Assembly: GCA_958009085.1 (NCBI GenBank)
Contig: OY253679.1
Coordinates: 558,001-622,000, forward strand
Direction of reading: 5' to 3'
Origin: Protoeuglena noctilucae
Lineage: Eukaryota > Chlorophyta > Pedinophyceae > Marsupiomonadales > Marsupiomonadaceae
DNA: 64,000 nt
Position numbers and translations under genes: made by a program. The notes under the pieces were generated by a model. That model was not told the DNA's origin and ran no database searches. It saw nothing but the letters and a program-made list of their open reading frames with translations. Below, one piece after another: positions 33,701 through 45,240 of this stretch. How positions within the stretch are numbered: the stretch's first letter is position 1; the number at the start of each line of letters is the position of its first letter.

Positions 33701-36700
33701 ATGGCCGCAGAGCCCCCGCTGACGCCGCGGTTCGTGAGCAACAACCCCGATGACTCCGAAATGATCGTCAGCCTGGCCCCGCTGGACGGGTGCCCCGACG
33801 ACGACAACAGCCGCGAGATCCGCGTGTCGTGCCCCGATGCGACCGGGCTGGGATGCGACCTGGCCCGCGAGGTGACACGGCGCGCCGCTGCCCGCTGGCT
33901 GCGTGCCGGGGCCCTCTTCGCCATCTCTGCGCTCCGTGCTCGGCGCCTCGCCCGCGCCCCTGCGTCCATGGCCCCCACACATGCCCGACCGCCCCGTCCT
34001 CGCCGCAGATCCTGAACTTCGGCCTCCGCATCATCCGCGGCGACTTCTCCACCGACGGCAAGTGGTGCTTTTTAATTTTTGAGGTCCGCGTGGGCCGCGG
34101 GTACCGCCCCTACTGGGACCGCCTCAAGCGCCAGCTAGAGCGCTGCTGCCCTAAGGAGGGCTCTGCGGGGCTGCAGCAGATGTGCGCCAACCCCAGCGCC
34201 CGGAGCTCCCAGCTCTTCGTGCTCCAGGTGCGTTGCGAACTGCATCACCGCGCACGCGCCTCCCGCCTGCCTAGCCGCGGGACCGGTGTCGATCCCATCC
34301 ACCCTGGTCGTGTCGCGTCGCAGGTGACCACGAGTGACCGGTCGGGCGTCCTGCACAACCTCATCAGCACGCTGTGGGAGTGCGACTTGCAAGTCCACAA
34401 GGCCCACATCACCACCAACCCGGGCGACCAGGCCCTGGACATGTTCTGGGTGTCGGACAACCGACAGGAGTTACCGGTGCGTGGCGAGAGCCGCGTTGCG
34501 TCACCTGCTGGCCGCAGTGCGCTTTTCATCGACTGGTCTTGCCTCTTATCGACCAGCTGGCCCGTGCTCATTGGCGAATAGCCCCTCTCTCTCATCATTG
34601 ACGAGTGCTCTCCTCATCTCCATGCAGGCCCTGGAGCGGATGCTGGACATCCGGGACCGCGTCAAGGCGGCCCTGGGCGAGCAGTCGAGCTGTCACCTGG
34701 AGACGGTCGCCCCGGAGGACATGCCGGACCTGGACGCCCGCGCCGTGCGGCTGGCGTGCAAGGATGCGAAAGCCCAGGACCCCCTGCGCCTGCACAAGGC
34801 GTCGCCGAGCGGCCCGGGCGCCCCCACGCACCGCCACCGCCGCACCGTGAGCCACGAGATCGTGCAGGAGGTGGGCCTGCTTCCCCTGGACAGCGTCGAC
34901 ATCGTGGTGGACAACTCGACCTCGCGGGAGCACACGCTCATCACGATCGCCTGCCGCGACCGCAAGGGCCTCACCTACGACATCATGCGCGTCCTCAAGG
35001 ACCAGGAGGTCCGCATCGCCTACGGGTGAGGGCTGCGGGGGGCCAAGGAATCCCACCAACCACACGAGGGCATGGCGACCGAGAGCGCCGCTGGGGTACA
35101 TGTAGATGCTTCACGTATCACTACTCAGCATAGCTTCCTTCCGTTTTCTCTGACGCGCAGTCGCATCGGGACGGACGACATGAACCCCACGGGGGTGGTG
35201 GTGGACCTCTTCCTGCAGCAGGAGTTCGAGAGCTGGGGCATCTGCGACGAGGACCTGCTGGAGGACCTGGTGGAGACGCTGCGCACGGCCATCGCCATGC
35301 CCGTCACCATCACCATCACGGACGTCTTCGACGGCGCGTGCACCCAGGCAAGCTGGGAGGGCGTTTGGGCACGCACGCCTGGTAGCAGCCGCTGCGTGCG
35401 GGGGCGACCGAGCGCATCCATGCTTGCCGCGGCCGTGGCGGACAGGATGGGCAGGCTGCGATTCACACGCATTTCACAGCCTTACAACCTTCAACTTCCC
35501 TCCCCGCAGCTGACGGTGCGCGCGAGCGTGGACTCGGGCGGCCGTGGCCGCCCCCGCGTCATCTACGACACGACGCGCGCCGTGGCGCTCTGCCGGTGCG
35601 GCATCTTCATGGCCGACATGTTCATGGAGGAGGTGGGCGAGGACGACACCCTCATGGGCCCCCGCCGCGGGAGGCGCCGGGTGGAGGTGCACCGCTTCTT
35701 GATCCACGACGAGGAGGGCCGGCCGCTGCGGTCGCGGGAGCAGAAGCAGGTCCTGCTGTCGCACGTGAAGCACCAGATGATCGGGTGCGGCGACATGGCG
35801 TCCGTCGCGGGCCTGCCCTGCCTGTCCGAGGCCTACTCGCGCATCCACTCGGTCAACTCCTTCGAATCGGTAAAAGACTCGGTCGCATCGGCAGCCGGGT
35901 CCATGGCCCTGCTCAACCTCCCGGGGCTCATGGACGACGCGCCGAGCGAGCTCCGGGAGCGCCGGCCCAGCCGCCTCGGCCGCGTCTCGGGGGACCCCTC
36001 CGTGCACGCGGGGTCCGCGCCGCTGCGGGGTGGCCTCGAGGCCGGGTCGTCCTTACGCGTGTTCCTGGGGCGCTCGAGCTGGAGGGGCATCCGGGAGGAG
36101 GAGGGCGAGGGCGAGGACGGGGCCGCGGCCGCCGGGGCACTGGCGGGGAGCGTCGACGGGGGTGCCGAGTGGCTGCGCGGGGCCAACTCGGTGCAGTCGC
36201 CGCGCGTCCGCGGGGTGGCATCCGAGGCGGGGCCCCTGGGCCCCGTGCGGCCCAGCGTGAGCGGCGTGGAACGGTGGCTCATGGAGCGGGGAGAGGGCGC
36301 GTGGGCGGGGGACGCTCCGGGGGGCCAGCCTGGGCTCCTGGAGGGGACGCCGGCCTCGGAGGAGGAGGCGCGGCCCGCGGTGCCGGGGCCCTTGGACCTG
36401 CGCCGCGGCGACTCCGTGCCCAGTCCTTCCCAGGACGCCGCACGGCCCGAGGCCTCTGCCGGGGGTGACCTGGCGGGGGCAGGGGCGGCCGTGGAGGCTT
36501 GTCGGGATGGCGCAGGGGAGGCGGGGTGCGAGTGCGAGGGCGCGCTCGCGCACGATGGGGCGGCGGAGGCTGCGGCGGCCGACGGGGGCGCCTGGGAGCC
36601 TGAGGCGGGCCAAGTTGAGAGGGCGGCGGGGTTAGAGGAGGGGTCCGGGTCGAGCGAAGCTGCCGCAGTGGCAGACGACGCCGGGGCCGCAGCGGACGGT

Positions 36701-36910
36701 GCCGAGGGCGCGCCCGTGGGCGTGGCCGGAGAGCGCAAGCCCCCCGTGGACGAGGCGGACCTTTCGACTGAGGCGGGGTCGGAGGGAGGGTCCGACGTGG
36801 CGCACGGTCACCGCGAGAACGGCCTCCCCCAGGGCCCATCCGACGCGGGGGCCGTGAGCCGGGGCGTGGCGCAGGAGGGCGCACGGCTGGGCCGCGTGCG
36901 GGTGGTCTAA
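33701..36910 (+). CDS. ACT-domain repeat protein (ACR type) with long acidic tail
   Basis: Six exons (33701-33871, 34009-34227, 34324-34476, 34628-35025, 35161-35347, 35510-36910) give 842 residues. Three or four ACT folds are visible: EIRVSCPDATGLGCDLARE with LNFGLRIIRGDFSTDGKWC; LFVLQVTTSDRSGVLHNLIS with LQVHKAHITTN; TLITIACRDRKGLTYDIMRV; and a divergent fourth, VIYDTTRAVALCRCGIFMAD. ACT folds bind small ligands such as amino acids. The layout resembles plant ACR9/ACR10 proteins, whose ligands are poorly known; that link is by layout only. The last 300 residues are acidic, Gly/Ala-rich and probably disordered. Intron 5 has a GC donor (CAG|GCAAGC). An in-frame Met at 33623 is an alternative start. 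Confidence 0.8.
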
Positions 36911-37164
36911 GGTGGTGCCGTGACGGGGCAGTCCGTGTCTGTGTCCCCTAGTCTGTCCCTTGTCCAACCGCACCCTCTGACGTTCCGTGGGCTGCCTTTT
37001 GCCGAGAGCCTTGCAACGGACCGAGTGACAGGCATGAGTTTCGCATTCTACGCCCCCCCAGGGAGCCGAGCCGAGCGCTCGCCCCGAGACTAGCATGGGC
37101 CCATGCGCGGGGATAGACCCAGGGCTGAGTTGAATTGCTGGCCCTGCGCCGCTCGCTCAGAGGC

Positions 37165-37970
37165 TCACGCTCCGAACAAACCCCGGCGCTCCTCGCTGGC
37201 GGGCAGCAGGGACTCCGCAGCATCCAGGCGTAGCAGGAGGTCGATGGCAAAGTCAGCCGTGAGGGCGGCACGCGGGCCCCGCTCCTGGTAGTAAGCCCCG
37301 AGGTCCCGGAGGATGGCGGAGACGGCCTCGAAGGAAGCGGAGGCCTCGATGGCCCGATCGCCGCGGTAGCGGGAGAGGAAGTCGCGGACACGCTCGCGGG
37401 CGGGGTCGGCCTTCCGCCGCACCTCCGACTCCGGCGCGCCGTCCTGCTCCGCTTGCACGGCGTCGCGGAGGGCCTGAGAGCAGGGCCGCAAGTTGGGGCG
37501 TGGATGGGCTGCGGAGGTCGGGGCAGGCGGGCATGGGAGGAGCGCAGCAGGAGGCCGACCTGGATGAGGGCTCGTGTCTTGTTCACGTACGCCTGGGGCA
37601 GTGGCTTGGTCGCCGCGGGCGCTCCGGGAAGCAAGGACTCGAGGTCGTCTGCGGCAGTAGAGAAGGAGCGCATGGGGCTCCGCATCGGCAGCCAGGCAGC
37701 GGATGCATGTGTCGGGCCCCTCTGCGGCGCGTCACCTGCATGAGCTGGCTCCCCGAATTGGCGGGCAATCACAAACGTCAGCAGAGCGAGGACACATCGT
37801 CTCGGGAGAGGCTGAGGTCCGACAGATGGGGTTGCATCTTGCTCGCGGACCGCGCGAGGGGCACGAGCGGGGCGAACGGCAACACACGGATGCCGGTTCC
37901 GAGCACGACTGCTAGCACACGTTCCCACGAACACACTTGCGGTTCCCAGACCAGCGGCAGCGCCCGTCAT
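37165..37970 (-). CDS. PSB27: Psb27, lumenal photosystem II assembly/repair factor
   Basis: Three exons (37970-37736, 37648-37560, 37473-37165) give a 210-residue precursor. The mature domain matches Psb27: YVNKTRALIQ, RERVRDFLSRYRGDRAIEAS and AVSAILRDLGAYYQERG. Psb27 binds the lumenal side of CP43 during PSII assembly and repair. The N-terminus has two parts: an Arg/Ala/Ser-rich plastid leader, then PRRCVLALLTFVIARQFG ending in AHA, which looks like a twin-arginine (Tat) thylakoid signal with lumenal cleavage after AHA. The signal-mature join crosses intron 1, and the join was checked by phase. The donor of intron 2 (CAG|GTCGGC) is weak. Divergent from NFU by 252 bases. Confidence 0.88.
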
Positions 37971-38222
37971 AGCACGCAGCTGCGGATAGCGATGGAAAAC
38001 AGCGATGGCTTTCTCGACGTCAGCATCCGGCTGCTTTCGCGATGTCGGGCGCGATGTTGGGGAGCGGATCGAGGCGCGCATCGTGGTTAGGGGCGGTGGA
38101 TGCGCGGCTGACAGTGGACAGCCTGGCGAGGGCGTCCCCCATGGTTTCCCTGTTAATCGCCTCCCGCCCTTGCGCTTCTTTCAGAAACGCATCTGCGGTC
38201 TCATTCGTCGGACACAGGCACA
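37971..38222. promoter_or_regulatory. Short bidirectional upstream region of PSB27 and NFU
   Basis: Only 252 bases separate the start codons of two divergent plastid-protein genes, so both promoters must be here or overlap the first exons. No clear core motif was recognised. Confidence 0.45.
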
Positions 38223-39749
38223 ATGCAGGGCCGGGCGCAGGCGGTTCAGCCGCGGTACGTGGGACACCGCGTGCCTCGTCCCGTCGCGATTGCCGCCCGA
38301 TATCCGCCCCTCGCGCAACGCCGGGCGCAATACAAGGCAGCGATGTCTCAGGTGCGTCGCGTGAGGAGTGACAGGGTGGGGATGGGCCGAGCAGGCACCT
38401 AACCATCTCCGCCCCTCTTTCCAGGGTCGTGCGGCTGGTAACCTGCCCGCTTTGCTGTTCCATGACAACATGCGTGCGGCGGACCACTCGCTGGAAGAGT
38501 TCAAGGAGGGCGAGGACGACGGCGCGCAGCTCCTTCCGGTCCGCTACTACTTGGACCAGAGGGCGCCCTGCCAGGCCCCGGGAGTCATCGCCTGCTACGA
38601 CGATCGGCGTTCCCTGCAGCTGGTGGCGTACACGGACAACGTCGCCATGGCGCTGGCGTCCCTGCGCGAGCGCGCGGGCGACGAGCGCTGCGCCTGGTGC
38701 CGTGTCCTGGTGTTCCGCAACCACGCCATGCGCACGCCCCAGGCGCTGCGTCAGGAGGCGGAGCGCTGGGTGGACGAGGCGGGGACGCTGCCCCCGGGCA
38801 ACGGCAGCGACACGGAGCTCTGGCTGGGCAAGCCGGACGAAGCGAGCGACCCCTCCAGCAGCGGCGACGACGACGCCAACCAACGGAGCCCCGCGTTCGT
38901 GAGCCCCTTCACCAAGGCGAGGCTTGCCTTATGGTCACTTGCCCATTCTCTCGCATCACCCACCTGCCTCTCTGCCCACTCTCATCGCCCACTCTCTTCG
39001 CCCACCCGTCCACGGATACAGGTGTCTGTGCAGCGGACGATGGACATGGAGACGTCCTCCGGGGCGTCCGCTGAGCTGACCGTCGAGTCGGTCGACTCCG
39101 CCCTCGATGGGGTGCGACCGTACCTGTGAGTAGCGCTGGCTGTGTGAAGTTTGGTGCCATAGGGTGCCAATCTTCTGACCGAGTGTCCCATGCCGTGACC
39201 CTGCCTGGCTCCGCACTCCCGCAGGATGGCCGACGGCGGGAACGTCGAAGTGGTGTACGTGGATAACGGCATCGTGGGTCTGCGGCTGCAGGGAAACTGC
39301 AGCACGTGCTCGTCCAGCACGGCCACGGTCAAGATGGGCATCGAGAAGGCCCTGGTGGGTGCGTTCGGGGAGCGGTTCCGTGGCGTGGTGCAGTTGGAGG
39401 CGGTGGACCCAGGGGCGACCAAGGCGTCCGTCGACACGCACCTCAACATGCTGAGGGGGGCGGTGGAGAGCTTCGGGGGCCGCGTTGAAGTGGTGGCGGT
39501 CGAGGGCGGCGTGTGCGAGCTGCGGTACAAGGGACCCAAGGTGAGGGTTGGCGTCTACGAGTTACAGTGCTGATGTGCAGGGGGCGCGTGGGATTGTGCG
39601 TCGCACATATGCGTGTGACCCTGCACGGTGTCTGTCGGCCTCTGCAGCCCATCGCGATGGGGTTGGCGGCGGCCATCCGCGACCGCTTCTTGGACATCAA
39701 GGAGGTCAAGATTCACACAGAGGAGGAGGAGGATAAGCCAGCTGCATGA
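38223..39749 (+). CDS. NFU: NFU iron-sulfur scaffold with GIY-YIG-like N-terminal domain, plastid
   Basis: Five exons (38223-38351, 38425-38916, 39022-39125, 39225-39540, 39648-39749) give 380 residues. The NFU domain NVEVVYVDNGIVGLRLQG is followed by the cluster-binding CxxC in NCSTCSSSTATVKMGIEKAL, and a second NFU-like half with THLNMLRGAVESFGG follows. NFU proteins deliver Fe-S clusters to targets such as photosystem I in plastids. Residues about 60-170 form a degenerate GIY-YIG-like domain (GVIACYDDRRSLQLVAYTDN), a fusion known in some plant plastid NFUs. The leader MQGRAQAVQPRYVGHRVPR is transit-like. Intron 2 starts with GC (AAG|GCGAGG). Identification of the NFU part is firm; the N-domain label rests on pattern. 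Confidence 0.9.
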
Positions 39750-39918
39750 CGAAGCCAAGGCCTGGCAGGTCCCTGGCTTAGGCCCACTGCGCTATGCTCT
39801 GGGGCACTCATCCACACCCCAGCCCTTCTCAGCTGTGCTGCGCTCGTGACTGATGATTGCATGGCTAGAGAACGGTTCAAGCAAAGGAAAGGCTTCCAAG
39901 CAGCACTTGGCTCGGTCC

Positions 39919-41478
39919 CTACCGCTGCGGCAGGGGCGGGAGCACGCCGGGCTGCCCCTGAACGTGCCAGACGTAGGTGAGACCATCCCAACCAGAGCTG
40001 GCGATCAGGCCGTCCACCAGGGCACTGAAGTCGAGGCCAACCGCAAACTCGGTGTGGTGGCCCCAGCGCTGCAGCGGGGGCGTGCCAGGCTTGCCAATGT
40101 CCCACAACGTCACCGACATGTCGTAGGAGCAGGCCGCCAGGAGCCCCGCGCTGCGGAGATGGAAGGGCGGACGGCTAGTTGAGACCCCAACTATGGGTCG
40201 CAACCACAACAGGACAACAGCGGGTCCGCTCAACTGATGCGCGCGCCGCTTGCCCTGCCAGCGCATGCCACTCGCCTGAACGGCGAGAACACGAGCCTCC
40301 GGACGGCGTAGGCGTGCGCAGCGAAGACGCAGAGCGGGGACTGGGGGCGCCGGAGGTCCCACGTCCGGATGGTCTTGTCGACCGACCCCGTGGCAACGAT
40401 GTTCTCGTCGTACTTGTTCCAATCGACCGCCAGGACCTGCGGATGGGTCACTCAGCACTCGCTTGCAGTGCACAGCACCCGGGCTACAAGCCACTGGCCC
40501 CGAGCCCCATCCCGTGCTCTTCACCTCAAAGTCGTGGGGCTTGATGGTCATGCTGGAGACGGGCTGCCGCACGTCGAAGACCTTGCACGTGCAGTCCCCA
40601 GACGCCGTGATCAGAACGTCCGCCTCCGTGGGGCACCAAGCGGCCGTGTACACGCTGCGGGTGCGCATGAAACACGCAGGGGCAGTCAATCCCCTATCCT
40701 AACCCATAACTCATGCCAGATCCGCTGCATTGGCCGCGCAGACGGGGGCTGCGTCACGCACCAGTAGCTGTGCTCTCGGAAGGTCCGGATGGACACGGGG
40801 GCGTCCGGGCTCCAGACCTTGGCCGTGTCATCCCACGATGTGCTCACGAAGCAGTCGCGGCGCAGAGGGTTCCACGTCACGCTGTGGACCTCGTGCGTGT
40901 GCTCGGCGTAGCTGCGGATCGGGTTGGCCTGCGGGAGACGTGCATATGGATGTCGCTCGCGGGCCCCGGGGTGCGGACCACTTCCAGTGGCCTGCTTGCT
41001 ATCCGCAAGTGACAGCCATGCAGTGCCACCTGTGGAGGCGCGCTGATGTCCCATGCGCGGAGGGTGCCATCGCCGCTGGCTGAGACGATGATGTTCTCGT
41101 TGCTTTCGCTCCACGCGCAGTCATACAGCCCATCGAGGGTGTCGAATGCGACGACCTCCCGGATCCCCTGCGATGCGGAAGAGTCCAAAGAGGGTGTCGG
41201 GGCTCTCGACGCGTCCCCGCGTGCGCGCGGGTGCAGCCACAGCCGCGCCTCGCCTGAGGGGTCAGCTGGAGGACGTGCTGCCGCCCATTCCCGACAATCC
41301 CAAAGTTCTGAGATGTGCATACGGCGAGGAGATTCTCGCGGAAGGGACTGAACTTGACCGAGCAACCCTGCAGGAGGAGGGCCGGGACGCGCTCGCGAGC
41401 GTGCCGCCATCCGCGGGCGAGCCGGCGAAGGCATGGATCGGAGCGGTTACGAACCTGGAACTGCGTCCGGAAGGACAT
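39919..41478 (-). CDS. PEX7: Peroxin 7, PTS2 import receptor
   Basis: Seven exons (41478-41455, 41367-41254, 41167-41030, 40928-40762, 40654-40525, 40436-40276, 40150-39919) give 321 residues, the usual PEX7 length. It is a six-bladed WD40 propeller: GCSVKFSPFRENLLAVCTSQ, FDTLDGLYDCAWSESNENII, HTHEVHSVTWNPLRRDCFVS, YTAAWCPTEADVLITASGDC, VLAVDWNKYDENIVATGSVD and HHTEFAVGLDFSALVDGLIA. PEX7 carries proteins with a PTS2 signal into peroxisomes. Two of six introns have GC donors (after 41254 and 40276), each needed to keep blades in frame. Exon 1 is only 24 bases (MSFRTQFQ). Convergent with NFU, 169 bases apart. Confidence 0.95.
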
Positions 41479-42372
41479 GTAGGACGGGACGACAGACCCT
41501 GATGGGCCGGGACAGGCCCGCTGCAAGGCTCGCTGCTTTCCTGCCCCTCTGCGCGCCTATAGACTAGGAAGTGGAGCGAGCCGCACTCTCCATGGGATAT
41601 CTCATGCAGCAACCTACATAACATGGCGCGCAGGGCTCCTCTCGTTCCCTGGAGACCGCGACACCGGCCCCACTGGCCCTGACGTCGGTGTTGGAATCGC
41701 GGATGCGTCTCATCCGGGGCCCCAGGGGATCCATGCGCGCCATCTCCCGACAGGTTTCGAGAAATTGTCCTGTCGGACGGGGAGAGCGGGCGAGTGACCT
41801 CCATGGCGGCCCCCTCGGCCTTCTTGGTGAGCGACGGGCGTCTGGGGACCCGGACAGAGGCCCGACGTCGCTGTTTCAATGCATTCGAGAGGCTCCGATT
41901 TGCCTCTCGATCTGCGGGCTCCTCCCCTCGACAGACTGCCCGCTCGACACTTTTGGAACAGGGCCGCGCGGGTCGCCATTGGCGCGCTTGAGAGATCTCG
42001 CGCGAGGGTCTGCCGCGCGGTTGCGATCGCATCTCCCGTCCTCGTCGGTCCCGCGCCCGCCCGCGCTGGGCGGGGTCGTGCTGGCGATGCCCGCAAGCAC
42101 GCCGCTCTTTGGGGCCTCTCCCGCCGGATCACCCGCGCCTCGGTCGTTTCCGGTGCCGCTGATGCATGGCATTTTCCAACCGCGATGCGTTGCAGTCACG
42201 ATGGCCCGCTTCTTGATCGCATGCCGGCCCCACGAGGCGCAGTTGGTCGGCGCGGCGTGGGAGTGCCTGCGCGCTGTTGCCTGCGCGCTGGCAAGGGGAC
42301 TGGCTCTTGCACAGATCGCGGAACAGTCGCATAGAGCCACGCGACGCTGCGATCTCCTGCCCCTCCTCGCAG
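41479..42372. other. Upstream region of PEX7 and CCT7, with missing first CCT7 exon
   Basis: About 890 bases between divergent genes. CCT7 lacks its initiator exon, expected to encode only a few residues, and it should lie here; several ATGs exist but no donor choice is convincing. Confidence 0.35.
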
Positions 42373-44422
42373 CAACCGCAAATCATCCTGCTCAAGGAGG
42401 GGACGGACACGTCCCAGGGCAAGCCTCAGCTAATTTCCAACATCAACGCCTGCATGGCCGTGGTCGACTCCATCCGGTGATTGCGCCGGCCGCCGCCTGG
42501 GCCTTGCCGTGCTCCCAGCCCACGGGGCACACGCCAAGCAAAGTCGCTGTGCCTGCCACGCCCCGCAGCTCCACGCTCGGCCCTCGCGGCATGGACAAGC
42601 TCATCCACGACGAGAACGGCAACACGACCATCTCGAACGACGGCGCGACCATCATGAAGCTGCTGGACATCGTTCACCCGGCCGCCAAGACCCTGTGCGA
42701 GATCTCCCTGAGTCAGGACTCGGAGGTCGGTGACGGCACGACGACCGTGGTGCTGCTGGCGGGCGAGCTCCTGAGGGAGGCCAAGCCCTTCGTGGAGGAG
42801 GGCGTGCACCCCCGCAGCATCGTCACTGCTTACCGCAGCGCCTGCCGCCTGGCAGTGGCGCGCGTGAAGGAGCTGTCGGTGGACATCTCCGGCAACAGCG
42901 ACGAGGAGCGACGGAGCATGCTCGAGGTGAGGGGCCCGCGCGTCGCGGTGCCATTGGCACCGGCCTGCCCTCCTCTTCGACAGCCACGCTGGCCCAAAGC
43001 GACGCATGTGATGTTTGCGCAACACACGCGCCCTGGCCCTCTCCGTCACCGCAGAAGTGCGCCATGACGTCGATGAACTCCAAGCTGGTCTCCGGGGAGC
43101 GCGAGTTCTTCTCCAAGCTGGTGGTGGACGCGGTGGCCAAGCTGGACCCCCAGACGCTCGACCTCCGCATGATCGGGGTCAAGAAGGTCGTCGGGGGCGG
43201 GCTGCGGGACTCGTTCCTGGTCGACGGCGTGGCGTTCAAGAAGACCTTCTCGTACGCCGGGTTCGAGCAGCAGCCCAAGTCCTTCCACGACCCCAAGGTC
43301 CTCCTCCTCAACATCGAGCTGGAGCTCAAGGCCGAGAGGGACAACGCCGAGATCCGCCTCGACGACCCCGCCAAGTACCAGTCGATCGTCGACGCCGAGT
43401 GGTCCATCATCACCGAAAAGCTGCAGCTGTGCGCGGCGTCCGGGGCGCAGATCGTGCTGTCGCGGCTGGCGATCGGGGACCTCGCCACGCAGTACTTCGC
43501 CGACCGGGGCATCTTCTGCGCGGGGCGCGTGGCGGAGGACGACCTGCGGCGCGTGGCGCAGGCCACGGGCGCGCGCGTGCAGACGACCGTCAACAGCCTC
43601 GACACGTCGTGCTTGGGCACGTGCGCACGCTTTGAGGAGCGGCAGGTCGGCAACGAGCGCTACAACCTCTTCATGGGCTGCCCGGACGCCCGCACCGCCA
43701 CGCTCGTCCTGCGCGGGGGCTCCGAGCAGTTCATCGACGAGGCCGAGCGGTCCCTGCACGACGCCATCATGATTGTGCGGAGGGCCATGAAGCACCCGCA
43801 CGTGGTGCCGGGGGGCGGCGCCATCGACATGGAGGTCTCCAAGCACCTGCGGCAGGAGGCCCGGCAGATCGAGGGCAAGGCGCAGCTCTTCGTGTCGGCG
43901 GTGAGGGGCGCTGCTTCGTGCCCAGGCAGTGCCCATACCGTGTGGTGCATCGATGGGCATGGGTAGGAAGGCCCTGCGCATGGGGATGTGGCCTTGGCTG
44001 TGGCCTTGGGGGGCGCATGGATGGCGTCAATTATGTCCGTTGCATCTCCTGTGCCTCCTCCGCAGTTCGCGCGGGCGCTGGAGGTCATCCCCCGCCAGCT
44101 GTGCGACAACGCGGGGTTCGACGCCACGGACGTGCTCAACAAGCTGCGCCAGAAGCACCACATCGGGGGTCCCGAGGGCGCCAACTACGGGGTGGAAGTC
44201 AACACGGGCGGCGTGGTGGACACGTACGGGGCGTTCGTGTGGGAGCCGTCCCTGGTGAAGATCAACGCTCTGCAGGCGGCGTGCGAGGCGGCGTGCCTGG
44301 TGCTGTCGGTGGACGAGACGGTTCGGAACCCGAGGTCCGAGCAGGACGGGCAGGCGGCGGCGGCGGCCATGGCCGGGCGGGGGCGGGGCCGGGGGCGCGG
44401 GCGGGGCCGGGGCATGCGCTGA
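42373..44422 (+). CDS. CCT7: T-complex protein 1 subunit eta (CCT7), first exon not found
   Basis: Exons 42373-42476, 42569-42926, 43055-43900 and 44066-44422 give 554 residues, lacking only the first few. CCT eta is one of eight subunits of the cytosolic TRiC/CCT chaperonin that folds actin, tubulin and others using ATP. The opening [20 protein letters not shown] and [11 protein letters not shown] are eta-typical; the ATP-site block [37 protein letters not shown] and [17 protein letters not shown] are intact. The tail is an RG repeat ([14 protein letters not shown]), as in other CCT7 proteins but longer. All introns are GT-AG. The start needs a short upstream exon in the preceding gap. Confidence 0.96.
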
Positions 44423-44617
44423 AGCGGTCACGGCACCGGTGGGGCTCGGCAGGCGTGACTGTGCCGGGGCGCATCTGGGGTGTTGCCGCGGTGGATTGTG
44501 CGGCTCGCGCTCTGCGCTCGTTTTCAGCTGCTGGGCCACCAGCCGATGCGATTTGTTGTGGTTTAAATGAGGCTGCCTTCCCTGTTAGTCTACGCTGATA
44601 TCTACGCTGGACGGCGC

Positions 44618-45240
44618 CTAGGGGCTGTCGGGGAAGGCAATCTTGAGTCCCACGTAGCGACGCAAGAGGTACGCGTCAACCGCTCCCACCAAGTCACGGG
44701 ACGCCGAGTAGTATCCCGGCACCTTGCCTTTCAGCTGGAACCCGAGGTTCTGCGGGGATCGGTACACAACGACGCTCGCATAAGCTGGCCCACAGATGCG
44801 CGGGGCTGGTGGCATCGTTGTCGACAGCTCACCTGGTAGAATTCCAGCGCGGCGTCGTTGTCCACTTGCACGTGCAGGAAGACGTCGTACACCTCGCCCA
44901 TGTCCCGGGCCTGGCACAGGGTCCGCTGTACGAGGAGTGAGCCCAGGCCCATGGAACGGTAGCCCGCCAGGACCCCCAGCGTCATGATGTGCAGGCGGGC
45001 GCCCGGGCCGTCCTTCCGGGCCTCCAGGCGGCACGCGATGCCCCCTATAAGCTTGTCCCCGCAGAACGCCAGCTGCGAGACGGGCCCGCTCAGCAGGCAT
45101 TGCTTGTAGATGACCTCGGGGTACTTGATGGGGAAGATGGCGAGGTTGAGCTGCCGCAGCTGGGCGACGTTGTCCTCGGATACCTCCACAAACGTTACGT
45201 CAATCGTCTCGGCCTGCTCCCCGTCTCCGGCGATCCTCAC
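44618..45240 (-). CDS. NAA50: NAA50-type N-alpha-acetyltransferase
   Basis: Exons 45240-44833 and 44749-44618 give about 180 residues. The GNAT fold is clear: EDNVAQLRQLNLAIFPIKYP matches the NAA50 substrate-side helix, RLHIMTLGVLAGYRSMGLGS carries the acetyl-CoA motif RxMGLG, and VYDVFLHVQVDNDAALEFYQ completes the core, followed by LGFQLKGKVPGYYSASRD. NAA50 acetylates N-terminal Met-starting proteins and associates with NatA. No in-frame ATG was found: the frame opens with GTG at 45240 and extends upstream to an AG near 45255, so a short 5' exon is missing from the model. Convergent with CCT7. Confidence 0.85.

Noticed and set aside
42180-42372. ATG codons as the CCT7 start
   Set aside because: No candidate combined an ATG, an acceptable donor and phase 0; left unresolved rather than forced.
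44360-44420. GGGGCGGGGCC-type repeat at the end of CCT7
   Set aside because: Encodes the RG tail that other CCT7 proteins also have, so it is coding, not an independent element.
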